Source of the DNA: an uncultured Granulosicoccaceae bacterium
GTDB lineage: Bacteria > Pseudomonadota > Gammaproteobacteria > CALCKW01
NCBI GenBank assembly: GCA_937925815.1
Contig: CALAMQ010000025.1
Coordinates: forward strand, 1-64,000
Direction: 5' to 3'
DNA: 64,000 bases
Of this stretch, positions 7,439 to 17,204 are shown piece by piece (the stretch's first letter is position 1; each line of letters starts with the position of its first letter). A program made the position numbers and the translations under genes. The notes beneath the pieces are model-generated. The model made no database searches. It worked only from the letters and a program-made list of their open reading frames with translations, and was not told the DNA's origin.

Positions 7439-8644
7439 TTATGCGGGCTCTGGTTGGATCAATCCAGGGACATCGACTTCCGGTGAGAGGTCGGCTTCGT
7501 AATCGACACCCTCAACACCGAAGCCAAACAGCCGCAGGAATTCCGCCTTGTACCCAACGAAGTCGGTGACGTCGTGCAGGTTTTCGGTGGTGACGGTGGC
7601 CCAGGCGTCGAGCACGGCTTGCTGGACATCGGCTTGCAGTTCGAGGTCGTCAGCGCGCAGGCGTCCCTCGCTGTCGGGACCTGCGCTGTTGCCGTAGAGG
7701 CTGTCGCGAAACAGGCGGTTTACCTGCTCAATGCAGCCCTCGTGTGTGCCGTTTGCTTTCATGATTTTGAACAGCAATGACAAATACAACGGCATGATGG
7801 GAATCGCGGCACTCGCTTGGGTGACCACAGCTTTGAGCACTGACACCCGGGCGTCGCCGCCTTTCGCCGCGAGTCTGCTGCGGATGTCGATCACGCGTTT
7901 GTCGAGATCTTGTTTGGCGGCGCCAATGGTGCCGTGCCAGTAAATGTCCCAGGTGACTTTCTCGCCGATGTAGGTGTAGGCCGTGGTCTTGGCGCCGTCT
8001 GCCAGCACACCGGCGTCATCGAGCGCGTCAATCCACATCTGCCAGTCTTCGCCACCCATGACAGCGACGGTGTTGCTGATGTCTTCGTCCGTTGCGGCTT
8101 CCAGTGTGACTTCACCTACGGTCTCTTTGTCCGTATTGACGCCGCGCTGGGTGACGGGCTTGCCAATTGGCTTAAGGGTCGAGCTGTGGATTTCGCCTGT
8201 GACCGGGTGCTGGCGGCGCGGCGCGGCCAAGCTGTAGACCACGAGGTCCACGGTGCCAAGGTCCGCTTTGATGGTGTCGATAACCTGCTGCTTCATCTCG
8301 GTGGAGAAGGCATCACCGTTGAGACTCTTGCAATAGAGGCCAGCGTCGGTCGCGGCTGCGCCGAAGGCGGCGGAATTATACCAACCCGCTGAACCGGTCT
8401 TGCGTTCAGTGCCGGGCTTTTCGAAAAAGACACCGAGGGTTGCAGCGCCTGAACCAAAGGCCGCGGTGATACGTGAGGCGAGGCCGTAGCCTGTGGAGGC
8501 GCCGAGCACCAGCACGCGCTTGGGGCCGTCTGCAATCGGGCCGCCAGCGGTGACGTGGGCGATTTGCGCTTGCACGTTGGCGGCGCACCCGGTGGGGTGA
8601 GCCGTTGTGCACATGAATCCGCGAACTTTGGGCTGGATGATCAT
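7439..8644 (-). CDS. fabV: Enoyl-ACP reductase / trans-2-enoyl-CoA reductase FabV
   Basis: This is a 401-residue FabV, which reduces the trans-2 double bond of enoyl-ACP (or enoyl-CoA) with NAD(P)H in the last step of fatty-acid elongation in the cytoplasm. The family is recognised from [19 protein letters not shown] at the start, the nucleotide-binding loop [15 protein letters not shown] and the active-site Y-x8-K in [11 protein letters not shown]. The length fits the family (about 400). The start is the ATG at 8642-8644, which has AGG about 5 nt upstream; the ORF track's start is a TTG without a ribosome site. FabV enzymes are often naturally triclosan-tolerant. No other fab gene is adjacent. 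Confidence 0.95.
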   Translation of the reverse strand: MIIQPKVRGFMCTTAHPTGCAANVQAQIAHVTAGGPIADGPKRVLVLGASTGYGLASRITAAFGSGAATLGVFFEKPGTERKTGSAGWYNSAAFGAAATDAGLYCKSLNGDAFSTEMKQQVIDTIKADLGTVDLVVYSLAAPRRQHPVTGEIHSSTLKPIGKPVTQRGVNTDKETVGEVTLEAATDEDISNTVAVMGGEDWQMWIDALDDAGVLADGAKTTAYTYIGEKVTWDIYWHGTIGAAKQDLDKRVIDIRSRLAAKGGDARVSVLKAVVTQASAAIPIMPLYLSLLFKIMKANGTHEGCIEQVNRLFRDSLYGNSAGPDSEGRLRADDLELQADVQQAVLDAWATVTTENLHDVTDFVGYKAEFLRLFGFGVEGVDYEADLSPEVDVPGLIQPEPA

Positions 8645-8729
8645 GGGTACCTGCCGTGTGGTCAATTCGCCATTGTACCGTGTCCGCTTCGGTGTGCGGC
8701 GTCTGGCTGCAACATGCGCGTCAAAGCAC

Positions 8730-10034
8730 TCAAGCGTGCGAGGATCTACGCCAGCGCCGCATCACCCAGTTGGCGAGTGCTTGAAGTCCAATGCCGGTGC
8801 GGAACTCGAAAGCCTCATAAAGGAAGCGCCGTGCGTGCACCCCACGCTTGCGCAATTCGCGTTGCAGCGACTCCCTCAGTGCTGTTGGCCCGCAAAACGC
8901 GACGGTATAGCCGGATAATTTCTCGCCCACTTGTGCAGTGATGAATTCGCCGCTGATACGCTCGCCCTCGGAGGAGCACACCGAGCGCAGGTGCAAATTT
9001 GCCTTGGCTGCGGCCAGCGCTTCGATCTCTTCGAGGTGCGGTGCTTCGGCGCGCGAGCGGTAGCCGTAAAACAACGTGACCTCAGGATCAGATGGGCCGA
9101 TGGCGTCTGCCCAGCTCAGAAAGGGTGTGATGCCGATGCCGCCGGCAACCCAGATCTGCGGTCGTTTGGCTCGGTACTGGAAATGGCCGAAGGGGCCTTG
9201 CAGCAGAACGCGCTGTCCTGTGGTCACTGCGTGCCCCAGCCGCTGCGTGTCATCACCCAGGGCTTTGACGGTCACGCGCAGTGATTGGTCGGAGCCGATT
9301 TTCGAAAAGCTGAACGGGTGCGGTTCAACCCGCCCAGCATCAGAGAAACGGAAGACACCGAACTGACCCGGTTGGGGCGCAAGCGCGCGGCCTGAAGGTT
9401 GAAGTGTGATGGCGGTTGCGCCGCCTGTGGGCGTGGCCGAAATGACGGTATACGCCGATGACCGGCTCCACTTGGCAGGCAGCAAGGTCCAGGCATAGGC
9501 GAAGAAACCCGCGAGGCAAAACGCGCCGGTGTAGAGACCTGCCGCGTCGGTCATTGCGAAGGGTTTGAGGATCAGCGTGAAATGCACTGCGCCCACGATG
9601 AACAGGGCGCCCATGGCTTTGTGGGTCCACTTCCAGAAGTGGTAGGGGATGAAAGTCGCAATCGAAATACCGATTAAAATCAGGATGCCGTAGAGGCTGA
9701 TTTCGCCGAGCGACTCGGCGAAGTCGCTGAGTGCGGTTTCGGGGCCGAGGCCACGCATGTCGGCACCGATGGTGTCGTGGGCGAAGAGCGCGGCCAGGGC
9801 GATGATGCCTGCCCATTTGTGTAACACGTAAACGCGGTCGAGCCCGCCGAACAGCGCTTCCACGCCCGGTAGTCGTGTGGCCCAGATTTGCGCCCAGGAC
9901 ATCAAGATCAGCCCAGCCATCCCAAAGTACTGAGAGAGCAGAGCCAGTTTGTCGCTGATATTCGGCAGGGCAAACAGCTGCACGGCTGGGAACAGAGTCG
10001 AGAGCACCAGCAAAGCGATTCTGAACGGTTTCAT
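8730..10034 (-). CDS. Ferric-reductase-like transmembrane flavocytochrome
   Basis: The protein has 434 residues from the ATG at 10034; the track start is a TTG 35 codons upstream. The N-terminal half has about six membrane helices with paired histidines ([30 protein letters not shown]) expected to bind two hemes. The C-terminal half is a ferredoxin-NADP-reductase-like domain: PGQFGVFRF and HPFSFS for [16 protein letters not shown] and VAFCGP for NAD(P). It matches the ferric reductase/NADPH-oxidase-like family, which carries electrons from cytoplasmic NAD(P)H across the inner membrane. The acceptor (ferric chelate, oxygen or a periplasmic protein) is unknown. No MsrP-like partner is next to it. 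Confidence 0.88.
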   Translation of the reverse strand: MKPFRIALLVLSTLFPAVQLFALPNISDKLALLSQYFGMAGLILMSWAQIWATRLPGVEALFGGLDRVYVLHKWAGIIALAALFAHDTIGADMRGLGPETALSDFAESLGEISLYGILILIGISIATFIPYHFWKWTHKAMGALFIVGAVHFTLILKPFAMTDAAGLYTGAFCLAGFFAYAWTLLPAKWSRSSAYTVISATPTGGATAITLQPSGRALAPQPGQFGVFRFSDAGRVEPHPFSFSKIGSDQSLRVTVKALGDDTQRLGHAVTTGQRVLLQGPFGHFQYRAKRPQIWVAGGIGITPFLSWADAIGPSDPEVTLFYGYRSRAEAPHLEEIEALAAAKANLHLRSVCSSEGERISGEFITAQVGEKLSGYTVAFCGPTALRESLQRELRKRGVHARRFLYEAFEFRTGIGLQALANWVMRRWRRSSHA

Positions 10035-10369
10035 GGCGTCGGCTATTTGGTCGGTGGGTTTAAACGCGTTTGGGAGACGCAAGCGTGGTACCGGCTCCCG
10101 CAGTCTTTTTATCGTAGGGGCGAGGCAGATGCCTTTCAAGGCGTCAACAGCAGACCGTGCAGGCGGTGCTGCAGAATCAGGTTGTGTGGATGTGCGCCAC
10201 GCGAGTGCCAGACCGTCCTGGTGCTCGCGCAGCGCGGGTTGCGGTCATTTCCATCGTCGCGATTGCCACGTGGAACGGCAGAGCGTTTGTCGATTGGTGT
10301 TGTGCGGTTATAGGCGAGTGTGACGTGTGGTCAAAGCCGAGACGCCACTCTGCGTCTCGGCTGCCAAGC
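10035..10369. other. 335-bp spacer between flavocytochrome and cobT
   Basis: Apart from the terminator hairpin at 10336-10361, I see no gene or riboswitch. The plus-strand ORF that begins at 10157 is antisense to cobT for most of its length and its first 55 codons have no recognisable protein features. The minus-strand extension upstream of 10034 is an in-frame but unlikely start region of the flavocytochrome. Confidence 0.5.
10336..10361 (-). terminator. Terminator hairpin of the cobQ-cobU-cobT operon
   Basis: GCCGAGACGC-CACTCT-GCGTCTCGGC is a perfect 10-bp stem 9 nt past the cobT stop. On the minus strand only TTT follows, so it is a moderate intrinsic terminator at best. Confidence 0.6.
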
Positions 10370-11422
10370 TTATCCCGCGTCGCTCACCCCGGCATCAGCG
10401 AAGGTGTGCATGCCGTTGTGCAGCGCGCAGGCGAGGCGCAACAGCGGCACGGCGGTGGCCGCACCGCTGCCCTCACCGAGGCGCATCGCGAGGTCGAGCA
10501 GGGGTTCTGCGTCCAGCGCTTCGAGAATGGCTTGGTGGCCGGGTTCTTGAGATTGGTGGCTGAACAGCATCCAGGCGCGCGCGCCGGGCAGGATGCGGTC
10601 GGCGGCGAGGGCTGCTGCGGTACAAATGAAGCCATCCACCACCACTGGCAGGCCGCGCTGGGCAGCGCGAAGGTAGGCGCCGGTGAGGGCGGCTATCTCA
10701 AAGCCGCCGAAGGCTTGCAGGCTTGTGAGCGGCGCGGCGCGGGCCTCCGCGTTGACCGTCAGACTGCGCGCCAGCACTTCCATTTTGTGGCGTACGCCGT
10801 TGGTGTCGAGCCCGGTGCCAGGGCCGGTCAAGGTGGCGAGGTCGCCGCCGGTCAGTGCGCAGCCGAGCGCTGTGGCGGCGGTGGTGTTGGCGATTCCCAT
10901 CTCGCCGCCGATGAATACATCGCAACCGGCTGTGACCGCGTTGTCCACTTGCTCGCGGCCAGCGTCGAGCGCGCGCTGGAGCTGCTCGTAGGTCATGGCG
11001 GGGCCGACGGCGAGGTTGGCGGTGCCCGCTGCAACGCGGCGGTCGGTGACGCCAGGCAAGCCCGGTATCGGCTCAACCGTGCCGACATCCACCACCGAGA
11101 AACTCGCGTTGAGTTCACGCGCGAGCACGGAAATCGCGGCGCCGCCTGCGGCGAAATTGGCGACCATCTGTGCGGTCACTTCTTGTGGGAAAGCAGACAC
11201 TCTCTCTGCTGCCACGCCGTGGTCACCGGCGAAGATCGCAATGTGAACGCGCTCTGCCGAGGGTTTGTCCCGGCCTTGCAATGCACTCAATTCCACGGCC
11301 GCCGCTTCCAGCAGGCCAAGAGAGCCCGGTGGTTTGGTTAATTGAGATTGGCGGGCGAGCGCAGACTCGCGATGGGTTTGGCTGGGCGATGCCGCTGGAG
11401 CCTGGAGCCAGTTATCAGTCAC
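10370..11422 (-). CDS. cobT: Nicotinate-nucleotide-dimethylbenzimidazole phosphoribosyltransferase
   Basis: CobT (350 residues) transfers phosphoribose from nicotinate mononucleotide to 5,6-dimethylbenzimidazole to give alpha-ribazole phosphate, the lower-ligand precursor of cobalamin. Visible family marks are [29 protein letters not shown], the glycine-rich [15 protein letters not shown] and the catalytic glutamate in RLGEGSGAA near the C-terminus. The length is typical. Its start overlaps the cobU stop by 4 nt, so the genes are probably translationally coupled. It is the last gene of the cluster. Confidence 0.96.
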   Translation of the reverse strand: MTDNWLQAPAASPSQTHRESALARQSQLTKPPGSLGLLEAAAVELSALQGRDKPSAERVHIAIFAGDHGVAAERVSAFPQEVTAQMVANFAAGGAAISVLARELNASFSVVDVGTVEPIPGLPGVTDRRVAAGTANLAVGPAMTYEQLQRALDAGREQVDNAVTAGCDVFIGGEMGIANTTAATALGCALTGGDLATLTGPGTGLDTNGVRHKMEVLARSLTVNAEARAAPLTSLQAFGGFEIAALTGAYLRAAQRGLPVVVDGFICTAAALAADRILPGARAWMLFSHQSQEPGHQAILEALDAEPLLDLAMRLGEGSGAATAVPLLRLACALHNGMHTFADAGVSDAG

Positions 11423-11940
11423 AGTTGGGGTCCTTTGAGGAGGTGGGGCAGGCCCGCAATCGCGAGTGCGACGCGGTCTGCCAGTGTTGCAATGTTTTGG
11501 TGAAGCAGGCCGGCCGCGTCGAGGTAGGCGCGGCTGAGTTGATTGTCTGGGGTGACGCCCAAGCTATTCTCGTTGCTGACCAGCACCGTGCTGCCAGGCA
11601 CGCTCCGCAGCGTGTCGCAGAGTGCGCTGCGCTCTGCCGCGAGGTCGGCTGGCGGATCGGCGATCAGGCGGTTGGTGAGCCACAGTGTCAGGCAATCAAC
11701 CAGTACCAGGGTGTCGGGTGCGCTCGCAGCTTTCAAAGCGCCGGCGAGGTCGTTGGGTTCTTCAACGGTGCGCCAGTGCGCGGGGCGCGTGGCGCGGTGT
11801 GCGTCGATGCGGGCTTGCATTTCAGTGTCGAACGCGATGGCCGTTGCGATCACCGTGACCGGTCCCTCGTGGGCCGCTGCGAGCGATTCGGCGAGTGCGC
11901 TCTTGCCGGATTTCACGCCGCCGAGAATCAAGGTTTTCAT
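11419..11940 (-). CDS. cobU: Adenosylcobinamide kinase / cobinamide-phosphate guanylyltransferase
   Basis: CobU/CobP (173 residues) phosphorylates adenosylcobinamide and then adds GMP from GTP, activating the corrin for nucleotide-loop attachment. The P-loop is GGVKSGKS at residues 7-14; the histidine in the IDAHRATRP region corresponds to the guanylylated residue; [12 protein letters not shown] and [13 protein letters not shown] are family signatures. It sits between cobQ and cobT with 4-nt overlaps at both ends. Together with cobT it could serve both de novo synthesis and salvage; cobalamin synthase (CobS), which joins the two products, is not in the window. Confidence 0.95.
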   Translation of the reverse strand: MKTLILGGVKSGKSALAESLAAAHEGPVTVIATAIAFDTEMQARIDAHRATRPAHWRTVEEPNDLAGALKAASAPDTLVLVDCLTLWLTNRLIADPPADLAAERSALCDTLRSVPGSTVLVSNENSLGVTPDNQLSRAYLDAAGLLHQNIATLADRVALAIAGLPHLLKGPQL

Positions 11941-13436
11941 GTGAAGTCCTCGGGGTTGAGCTTCAGCAGCGGCGCGAGCTTGTGCCAGTCGAGGTGGGCT
12001 TCAACGCTGTCAGCGAGCCGGTCAATCTCCGCGTCGCGCAGCTCGCGGTAGTCAGGCACAGACTCGCGGGCGCGGCTGAGCCCAGCCCAGCTGAGCAGTG
12101 CGGCTTGGCTGGCCGGGTGTTCGAACAGGCCGTGCAGGTAGCTGCCGAGTACTTGGCCGTCTGGGGATTGTGCGCCGTCATCTCGGCCGTCGTCCAAGCG
12201 CACAAGCGGGTTGTTCAGACCTGCGCCCGCGCTTTGACCGACGTGGATTTCATAGCCGCTGATGGCGACGGTCTCACCATTTAGCGACAAAGTGCCGGCG
12301 GCATTTTGCAGCGCTTTGTCCGGCAGCATGGTGGTCTCGATGTCGAGATAGCCGAGGCCTGCGGTGGTGCCGGGCTTGCCTTCAACCCCGTTGGGGTCGT
12401 GCACGGCCTTGCCAAGCATTTGGTAGCCGCCGCAGATGCCGAGTACTTTGCCACCGTAGCGCAGGTGGCGGTCAAGGTCGGTGTCCCAGCCTTGTTCGCG
12501 CAGAAAGCCGAGGTCCGCGCGCGTGGACTTGGTGCCGGGCAGGATCACGAGATCGCAAGCGGGTATCCGCTCGCCCGGCTGCACAAATTGCAGGTCCACG
12601 TCCGGGTGCAGCCGCAAGGGGTCAAAATCTGTGTGGTTACTGATGCGGCGGAACTTCGGCACGCACACGCGCAGGCCGCAGGTTTCGAGGCGTTGGCTGG
12701 CGTTGACCGCGTCTTCAGCTTCGAGGTGGAAGGCTTCGAGGTAGGGCAGCACGCCGATCACCGGCACACCGGTCTTGGCTTCAAGCCAGTCGAGACCGGG
12801 TTCGAGCAGCGCGATATCACCGCGAAAGCGGTTGATGATGAAGCCCTTGATGCGCGCTTGTTCACTTGGCTCGAGCACGGCAAGCGTGCCGTAGAGGTGT
12901 GCAAACACCCCGCCTTTGTCGATGTCGGCGACCACGATGACGTCGGTGTCGGCGGCTTCGGCAAAGCCCATGTTGGCAAGATCATTTTCGCGCAGGTTGA
13001 TCTCGGCCGGGCTGCCAGCGCCTTCGATCAGCACGCGCCCGTAGCGCGCCTGCAAGCGCTGGAAAGCCTCGAGAATCACCGGCATCAGCTTGGGTTTGTG
13101 CGCGTGGTAGGCGCGCGCGTTCAGGGTGCCTGTGGCGCGGCCGTTCACAATCACCTGAGAGCCGGTGTCTGACTCGGGCTTGAGCAGCACCGGGTTCATA
13201 TCAGTGTGCGGTGCGAGGCCACAGGCTTGCGCCTGCACCGCTTGCGCGCGGCCGATCTCGCCACCGTCAGCGCTGACGGCGCTGTTGAGCGCCATGTTTT
13301 GCGGCTTAAACGGCGCCACACTCAATCCACGCCGGTGCAGCGCGCGCGCAATCCCGGTCACCACCGTGCTCTTGCCCGCGTCAGAGGTCGCGCCCTGGAT
13401 CATCAACGCGGCGCTGTGTGTGGGAGGCTTTGCCAA
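11937..13436 (-). CDS. cobQ: Cobyric acid synthase
   Basis: CobQ (about 499 residues) amidates adenosylcobyrinic acid a,c-diamide at four positions with glutamine as donor. The N-terminal DTBS-like ATPase domain begins [15 protein letters not shown]; the C-terminal class I glutaminase-like domain has the nucleophile cysteine in [12 protein letters not shown] and the histidine in [10 protein letters not shown]. The track start is a TTG; an ATG at 13403 would remove 11 residues but leave the P-loop very near the terminus, so the TTG or a nearby start is preferred. The adjoining spacer shows no convincing cobalamin riboswitch. Confidence 0.95.
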   Translation of the reverse strand: MAKPPTHSAALMIQGATSDAGKSTVVTGIARALHRRGLSVAPFKPQNMALNSAVSADGGEIGRAQAVQAQACGLAPHTDMNPVLLKPESDTGSQVIVNGRATGTLNARAYHAHKPKLMPVILEAFQRLQARYGRVLIEGAGSPAEINLRENDLANMGFAEAADTDVIVVADIDKGGVFAHLYGTLAVLEPSEQARIKGFIINRFRGDIALLEPGLDWLEAKTGVPVIGVLPYLEAFHLEAEDAVNASQRLETCGLRVCVPKFRRISNHTDFDPLRLHPDVDLQFVQPGERIPACDLVILPGTKSTRADLGFLREQGWDTDLDRHLRYGGKVLGICGGYQMLGKAVHDPNGVEGKPGTTAGLGYLDIETTMLPDKALQNAAGTLSLNGETVAISGYEIHVGQSAGAGLNNPLVRLDDGRDDGAQSPDGQVLGSYLHGLFEHPASQAALLSWAGLSRARESVPDYRELRDAEIDRLADSVEAHLDWHKLAPLLKLNPEDFT

Positions 13437-13573
13437 GGAGTTGCTCGGTCAGTTTGATGGGGTGGACGGGATTAACCAGGGTGCAGTGTAGGGAATTCCG
13501 CAGGCGCGTGTTTGCCCGTTGCGCTCAGTCCTGTCGCGGCGGCGAAACCACAGTGCGGGTGTGCGACACCGTG

Positions 13574-15454
13574 TCAGCCTTCCCCGCGCTGTTTGGCCTC
13601 CAGCGCTTCCCAGCGTTCCAGGCATTCGAGCAGCTCGGTTTCGAGCGCCTCGAGCCGGTCGATGGACTGCTGCCAGCCCGTCGGGTCGCGTTGGTAGGCG
13701 TCGGCGGCGTTCACGGTCTGCTGGTGCTCGGCTTGTTCTGCTTCAAGCTTGGCGATGAGCGCGGGCAGGCCGTCGAGTTCACGCTGGTCTTTGTAGCTGA
13801 GCTTGGCGGCCTTGGGTTTGGGCTTTTGCGCCGGTGGTGGCGTGACAGCAGCTGCCTTTGGCGCGGTGTTGCTGGGGGCGGCGGTCGGGCGCTGACGCAG
13901 CCAGTCGCTGTAGCCGCCGACGTATTCGTCGATCTGGCCGTTGCCGCTGAAGGAGAGCACACCAGTGACGACGTTGTCGATAAAAGCGCGATCGTGGCTG
14001 ACCAGCAACAAGGTGCCGTCGAAGGCTGCAAGCCTTGCCTCGAGCAATTCCAATGTCTCGATGTCGAGGTCGTTGGTGGGTTCATCCATGACCAACAGGT
14101 TGAACGGCTTGCAGAAGAGCTTGGCGAGCAACAGCCGGTTGCGTTCGCCGCCCGACAAGCGGCGAATCGGCGCGCGTGCGCGCGCCGGCGAGAACAGAAA
14201 ATCTTGTAAGTAGCTGAGCACGTGCGTGCTCTTGCCGTTGATCTCAATGAAATCCGAGCCTTGACCGACGTTTTCTTGCGCGGTGAGCGTGGGGTCGAGT
14301 TGCGCTCGATGCTGGTCAAACCATGCGATGTCGAGCCGCGTGCCGTGCGCGATGCTGCCGCTGTCGGGTTGCAATTGTTTGAGCAGCAACTTGAGTAAGG
14401 TGGTTTTGCCGACGCCGTTCGGGCCAATCAAGCCGAGTTTGTCGCCGCGTTGCAGCAAGAGATCAAAGCCTGCAACCAAGGTTTGGCCGTCTGCGATTTG
14501 ATAGTTGAGCTGTTTGGCCTCGATCACTTTGGTGCCAGAGCGCTCGCTTGCGTCAACCGTGAAAGCCGCTTTGCCGACGTGTTTGAGGCGTGCGGCGCGC
14601 TCGCGGCGCATGGCTTGCAGCGCACGCACGCGGCCTTCGTTGCGGGTGCGGCGCGCTTTGATGCCCTGGCGTATCCAGGTTTCCTCTTCGGCGAGTTTTT
14701 TATCAAATTGCGCGTCCGCTTCGGCCTGGGCGTCGAGGTGCTGTTGTTTGAGCACGAGGTAGCGGTCGTACTCGCCCGGCCAGCTGGTGAGCTCACCGCG
14801 GTCGAGGTCGATGATGCGCGTGGCCACGCGGTCGAGGAACCGGCGGTCGTGGGTGATGAACAACACGCTGCCGTTGAAGCCTTTGAGGGTGTCTTCAAGC
14901 TGTTCAATGGCGGTGACGTCGAGGTGGTTGGTCGGCTCGTCTAGCAGCAGTAAATCCGGTTCATCTACCAGCGCCCGCGCGAGCAACACGCGGCGTTTGA
15001 GACCGCCGCTCAGGGTGTTGAATTCCACGTCGGCCGCGAGCCCAAGACGGCTCATGGCGGTTTCAACGCGTAACAACGCGGACCAGCCGTCCGCGTCGTC
15101 CATGCGCGCTTGCAGTGGGGCGGTGTCAGCGCCGGTTGCAAGCGCAACGAGCCAGGCTTGAACCACGTTTGCCCGCTCACCGAGGCCGCCTGCGACCACA
15201 CAATCGCAGCGGCCTGCGAGGTTGTCTGGCACTTCTTGCGGCAGCATCGACACGGTCAGGCCACGCTGGCGCACCAGGTTGCCTGAATCGGGTGGGTAGT
15301 GTTCATCGACGAGGCGCAGCAGGGACGATTTGCCCGTGCCGTTGCGCCCGACCAAGGCGATGCGTTCGTGGGGCTCGATGATCGCGTTGGCGTTGATCAA
15401 CAGCGGGGAGTCGCCAAACGCGAGGCTGACGTTTTGAAGTTGGAGCAGTGGCAT
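13574..15454 (-). CDS. uup: ABC-F family ATPase Uup
   Basis: This 626-residue protein has two ABC domains and no membrane segments. Walker A motifs are GRNGTGKSSLL and GPNGVGKTTLL, signatures LSGGLKRRVLLARAL and LSGGERNRLLLAKLF, Walker B LLLLDEPTNHLD and LLVMDEPTNDLD. The inter-domain linker is charged (RRTRNEGRVRALQ). A C-terminal Lys/Pro-rich linker leads to a coiled coil (about 545-620), the hallmark of Uup compared with EttA or YheS. Uup binds branched DNA and ribosomes; in E. coli it limits precise transposon excision and acts in ribosome quality control. The ATG start has GGAG-like text upstream. Confidence 0.93.
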   Translation of the reverse strand: MPLLQLQNVSLAFGDSPLLINANAIIEPHERIALVGRNGTGKSSLLRLVDEHYPPDSGNLVRQRGLTVSMLPQEVPDNLAGRCDCVVAGGLGERANVVQAWLVALATGADTAPLQARMDDADGWSALLRVETAMSRLGLAADVEFNTLSGGLKRRVLLARALVDEPDLLLLDEPTNHLDVTAIEQLEDTLKGFNGSVLFITHDRRFLDRVATRIIDLDRGELTSWPGEYDRYLVLKQQHLDAQAEADAQFDKKLAEEETWIRQGIKARRTRNEGRVRALQAMRRERAARLKHVGKAAFTVDASERSGTKVIEAKQLNYQIADGQTLVAGFDLLLQRGDKLGLIGPNGVGKTTLLKLLLKQLQPDSGSIAHGTRLDIAWFDQHRAQLDPTLTAQENVGQGSDFIEINGKSTHVLSYLQDFLFSPARARAPIRRLSGGERNRLLLAKLFCKPFNLLVMDEPTNDLDIETLELLEARLAAFDGTLLLVSHDRAFIDNVVTGVLSFSGNGQIDEYVGGYSDWLRQRPTAAPSNTAPKAAAVTPPPAQKPKPKAAKLSYKDQRELDGLPALIAKLEAEQAEHQQTVNAADAYQRDPTGWQQSIDRLEALETELLECLERWEALEAKQRGEG

Positions 15455-15503
15455 GCGCGCAGCTTAGCAGGCTTGTGCGTCGTTGAATGCCTGGTTGGGG
15501 CTC

Positions 15504-15530
15504 AAAAAAAAACCGCCTGAATGAGGCGGC
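15504..15530 (-). terminator. Intrinsic terminator of the H1-like gene
   Basis: On the minus strand, GCCGCCTCATTCAGGCGG is followed by nine T. It lies about 26 nt past the stop of the H1-like gene and before the uup start, and should separate the two transcripts. Confidence 0.85.
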
Positions 15531-15555
15531 TTTTGGTGCAAGTCTGATCGGGTGA

Positions 15556-16122
15556 TCAGCGCTTAGCAGCTTTGCGCGTGGCTGGTTTCTTAGCCGGGCT
15601 GCGCTCAGCCGGGCTGCGCTTGGCAACAGTCTTGGTAGCGGCTTTCTTTGCGGGGCTGCGCTTAGCAACGGTCTTGGTAGCCGCTTTCTTAGCCGGGCTG
15701 CGCTTGGCGACAGTCTTGGTGGCAGCTTTCTTAGCAGGGCTGCGCTTAGCAACAGTCTTGGTGGCCGCTTTCTTGGCCGGGCTGCGCTTGGCGACAGTCT
15801 TGGTAGCCGCTTTCTTAGCGGGGCTGCGCTTGGCGACAGTCTTGGTGGCAGCTTTCTTAGCGGGGCTGCGCTTAGCAACGGTCTTGGTTGCTGCTTTCTT
15901 AGCAGGGCTGCGCTTAGCAACTGTTTTGGTAGCGGCTTTCTTTGCCGGGCTGCGCTTAGCAACTGTCTTGGTAGCGGCTTTCTTGGCCGGGCTACGCTTA
16001 GCAACAGTCTTGGTAGCGGCTTTCTTAGCTGGGCTACGTTTGGCTGGTGTTTTTTTCGCGACAGTTTTTTTGGCTGCTGCGGATTTAGTTGGGGTCTTTG
16101 CTGTGGTCTTGCGAGTTGCCAT
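15556..16122 (-). CDS. Histone H1-like, Lys/Ala/Pro-rich repeat protein
   Basis: The protein has 188 residues from the ATG MATRKTTAKTP at 16122; the track start adds 14 unlikely residues. It has a short basic N-terminus, ten consecutive identical copies of the 14-residue unit KRSPAKKAATKTVA (about residues 28-167) and a basic tail KPATRKAAKR. The composition is almost only K, A, T, P, R, S and V, with no hydrophobic core, so it is expected to be disordered and to coat nucleic acid. It resembles bacterial H1-like proteins such as AlgP and HctB, which are linked to nucleoid organisation and, for AlgP, to alginate gene control. No specific role can be assigned here. Confidence 0.85.
   Translation of the reverse strand: MATRKTTAKTPTKSAAAKKTVAKKTPAKRSPAKKAATKTVAKRSPAKKAATKTVAKRSPAKKAATKTVAKRSPAKKAATKTVAKRSPAKKAATKTVAKRSPAKKAATKTVAKRSPAKKAATKTVAKRSPAKKAATKTVAKRSPAKKAATKTVAKRSPAKKAATKTVAKRSPAERSPAKKPATRKAAKR
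15622..16041 (-). repeat. Ten 42-bp tandem repeats in the H1-like gene
   Basis: The array is ten 42-nt units that encode exactly the same 14 residues. The units differ at synonymous positions (for example GCAACAGTC, GCGACAGTC, GCAACTGTT on the plus strand). Because 42 is a multiple of three, all frames on both strands stay open, which creates the long hydrophobic antisense ORF in the track. Copy number is likely to vary between strains. Confidence 0.95.
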
Positions 16123-16244
16123 GAGGTTGGTTCTCTTTGAGTCAGTCGAGACGGGCAACTCCATTGCAAATTACGGGCACAAAACCGGTAATCGCTAAAA
16201 ATGTCATGTTCACATGCCAAGCGCGGTTTAGCGAATGGTGATAA

Positions 16245-17096
16245 TCAGAAGCTCTGTTTGGCCTCGATCATCTCGGGCGATTTCTGCCAGCGAATCAGCA
16301 ACTCAGCCAGTTGCCAAGTGCCGTTGCTCAGCGCGCGCTCGAGTCCGCGTTGCACTGCGAGCACAAATCGCGCGCCGCTTTTTGACGTGGCAAACGCGAT
16401 GTATTGCTTGAGTTCACGCGTGCTGAGATCGCGAAATGCAAACATGTGGTGACGAAAGACGTGTTCTTCGACGGCTTCTGCGTACGCGGATAAACTTGGA
16501 ATCGAAGCGTTTGTCATGTCTTGCCACACCAGCGGTGCTTCGTTTGCAGCGCCGCGTTCGGCAACTGAGATGGCCAAGTCAAGTTGCATCAGTAGGCGGG
16601 CGCCGGCTTCTGTCGAACCGAGTGCATCGTCGAGTTCTGACAGCACTTTCAGCCGGTGCTCGGAAGGTGGGGATGCGTCAATGTTCTCAAGAAACGCCTC
16701 ATACTCAACCATGGTGCTGTCCACAGCGGCTTGCTCGGCTGCGAGAATTCGCTCGCCAATGGGCGAGTCCAGCCACGCCATGACGCGAGCTTGGTCGGTG
16801 TCGTCGAGCTGACGTTCTAGCTCGACCAGCATGGCCGATTCACCCGCATCGGTTGAGAATGCGCTGTCGATTGTCGACTGGATTCGTTCGCGCAGTGCGC
16901 TCGATTCTTCTGTGGGTTGCGGCACCAGTGCGAAGCTCGCCTCGAAGGCGCTACGAATCTGCGGTGCGATAGCTGCCACTTGTTGCTCAAGGGCGGCACG
17001 GGTGTAGAGTGCCTGCGTGTCCAGGGCCTGAGCAGTTTGGCTCACTGCGGCGGTTAGAAGTGCTGCAGCAAGTGTCAAATGTTTGCAGATTCGCAT
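16245..17096 (-). CDS. Secreted DUF2059-like protein
   Basis: The protein has 283 residues from the ATG MRICKHLTL, chosen because it starts a proper signal peptide (hydrophobic to about residue 22, cleavage near AQA-LD). The mature part is helical and acidic, with two stretches that resemble the DUF2059 pattern of terminal helices: MAWLDSPIGERILAAEQ in the middle, and LSTRELKQYIAFATSKSGARFVLAVQRGL near the C-terminus. DUF2059 proteins are periplasmic and of unknown function. It is transcribed toward the H1-like gene with about 120 bp between them; whether they are co-transcribed is unclear. Confidence 0.7.
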   Translation of the reverse strand: MRICKHLTLAAALLTAAVSQTAQALDTQALYTRAALEQQVAAIAPQIRSAFEASFALVPQPTEESSALRERIQSTIDSAFSTDAGESAMLVELERQLDDTDQARVMAWLDSPIGERILAAEQAAVDSTMVEYEAFLENIDASPPSEHRLKVLSELDDALGSTEAGARLLMQLDLAISVAERGAANEAPLVWQDMTNASIPSLSAYAEAVEEHVFRHHMFAFRDLSTRELKQYIAFATSKSGARFVLAVQRGLERALSNGTWQLAELLIRWQKSPEMIEAKQSF

Positions 17097-17204
17097 GGGC
17101 GCACGGTTTTGACAGATACTGTTAACAGCGGCACCAGCGCGCAAAACTTGCCCGGTATCGCACTAAACCCTGTTCTAAGGCGTCCACCGACGGAGTGATT
17201 TTTT

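Noticed and set aside
10157-11341. 394-residue plus-strand ORF
   Set aside because: Antisense to cobT, no ribosome site, no recognisable motif.
13437-13573. Possible cobalamin riboswitch upstream of cobQ
   Set aside because: The minus strand reads GGGGAAGG...GGTG...CCCGCACTGT...ACAGGACTGAGC, which loosely recalls a riboswitch core, but the B12 box (AGCCAGGAGACCTGCC-like) is not present and part overlaps the uup stop.
15572-16198. 208-residue hydrophobic plus-strand ORF with repeats GLRLATVLVAAF
   Set aside because: It is the antisense of the H1-like repeat gene; the 42-nt period keeps all frames open.
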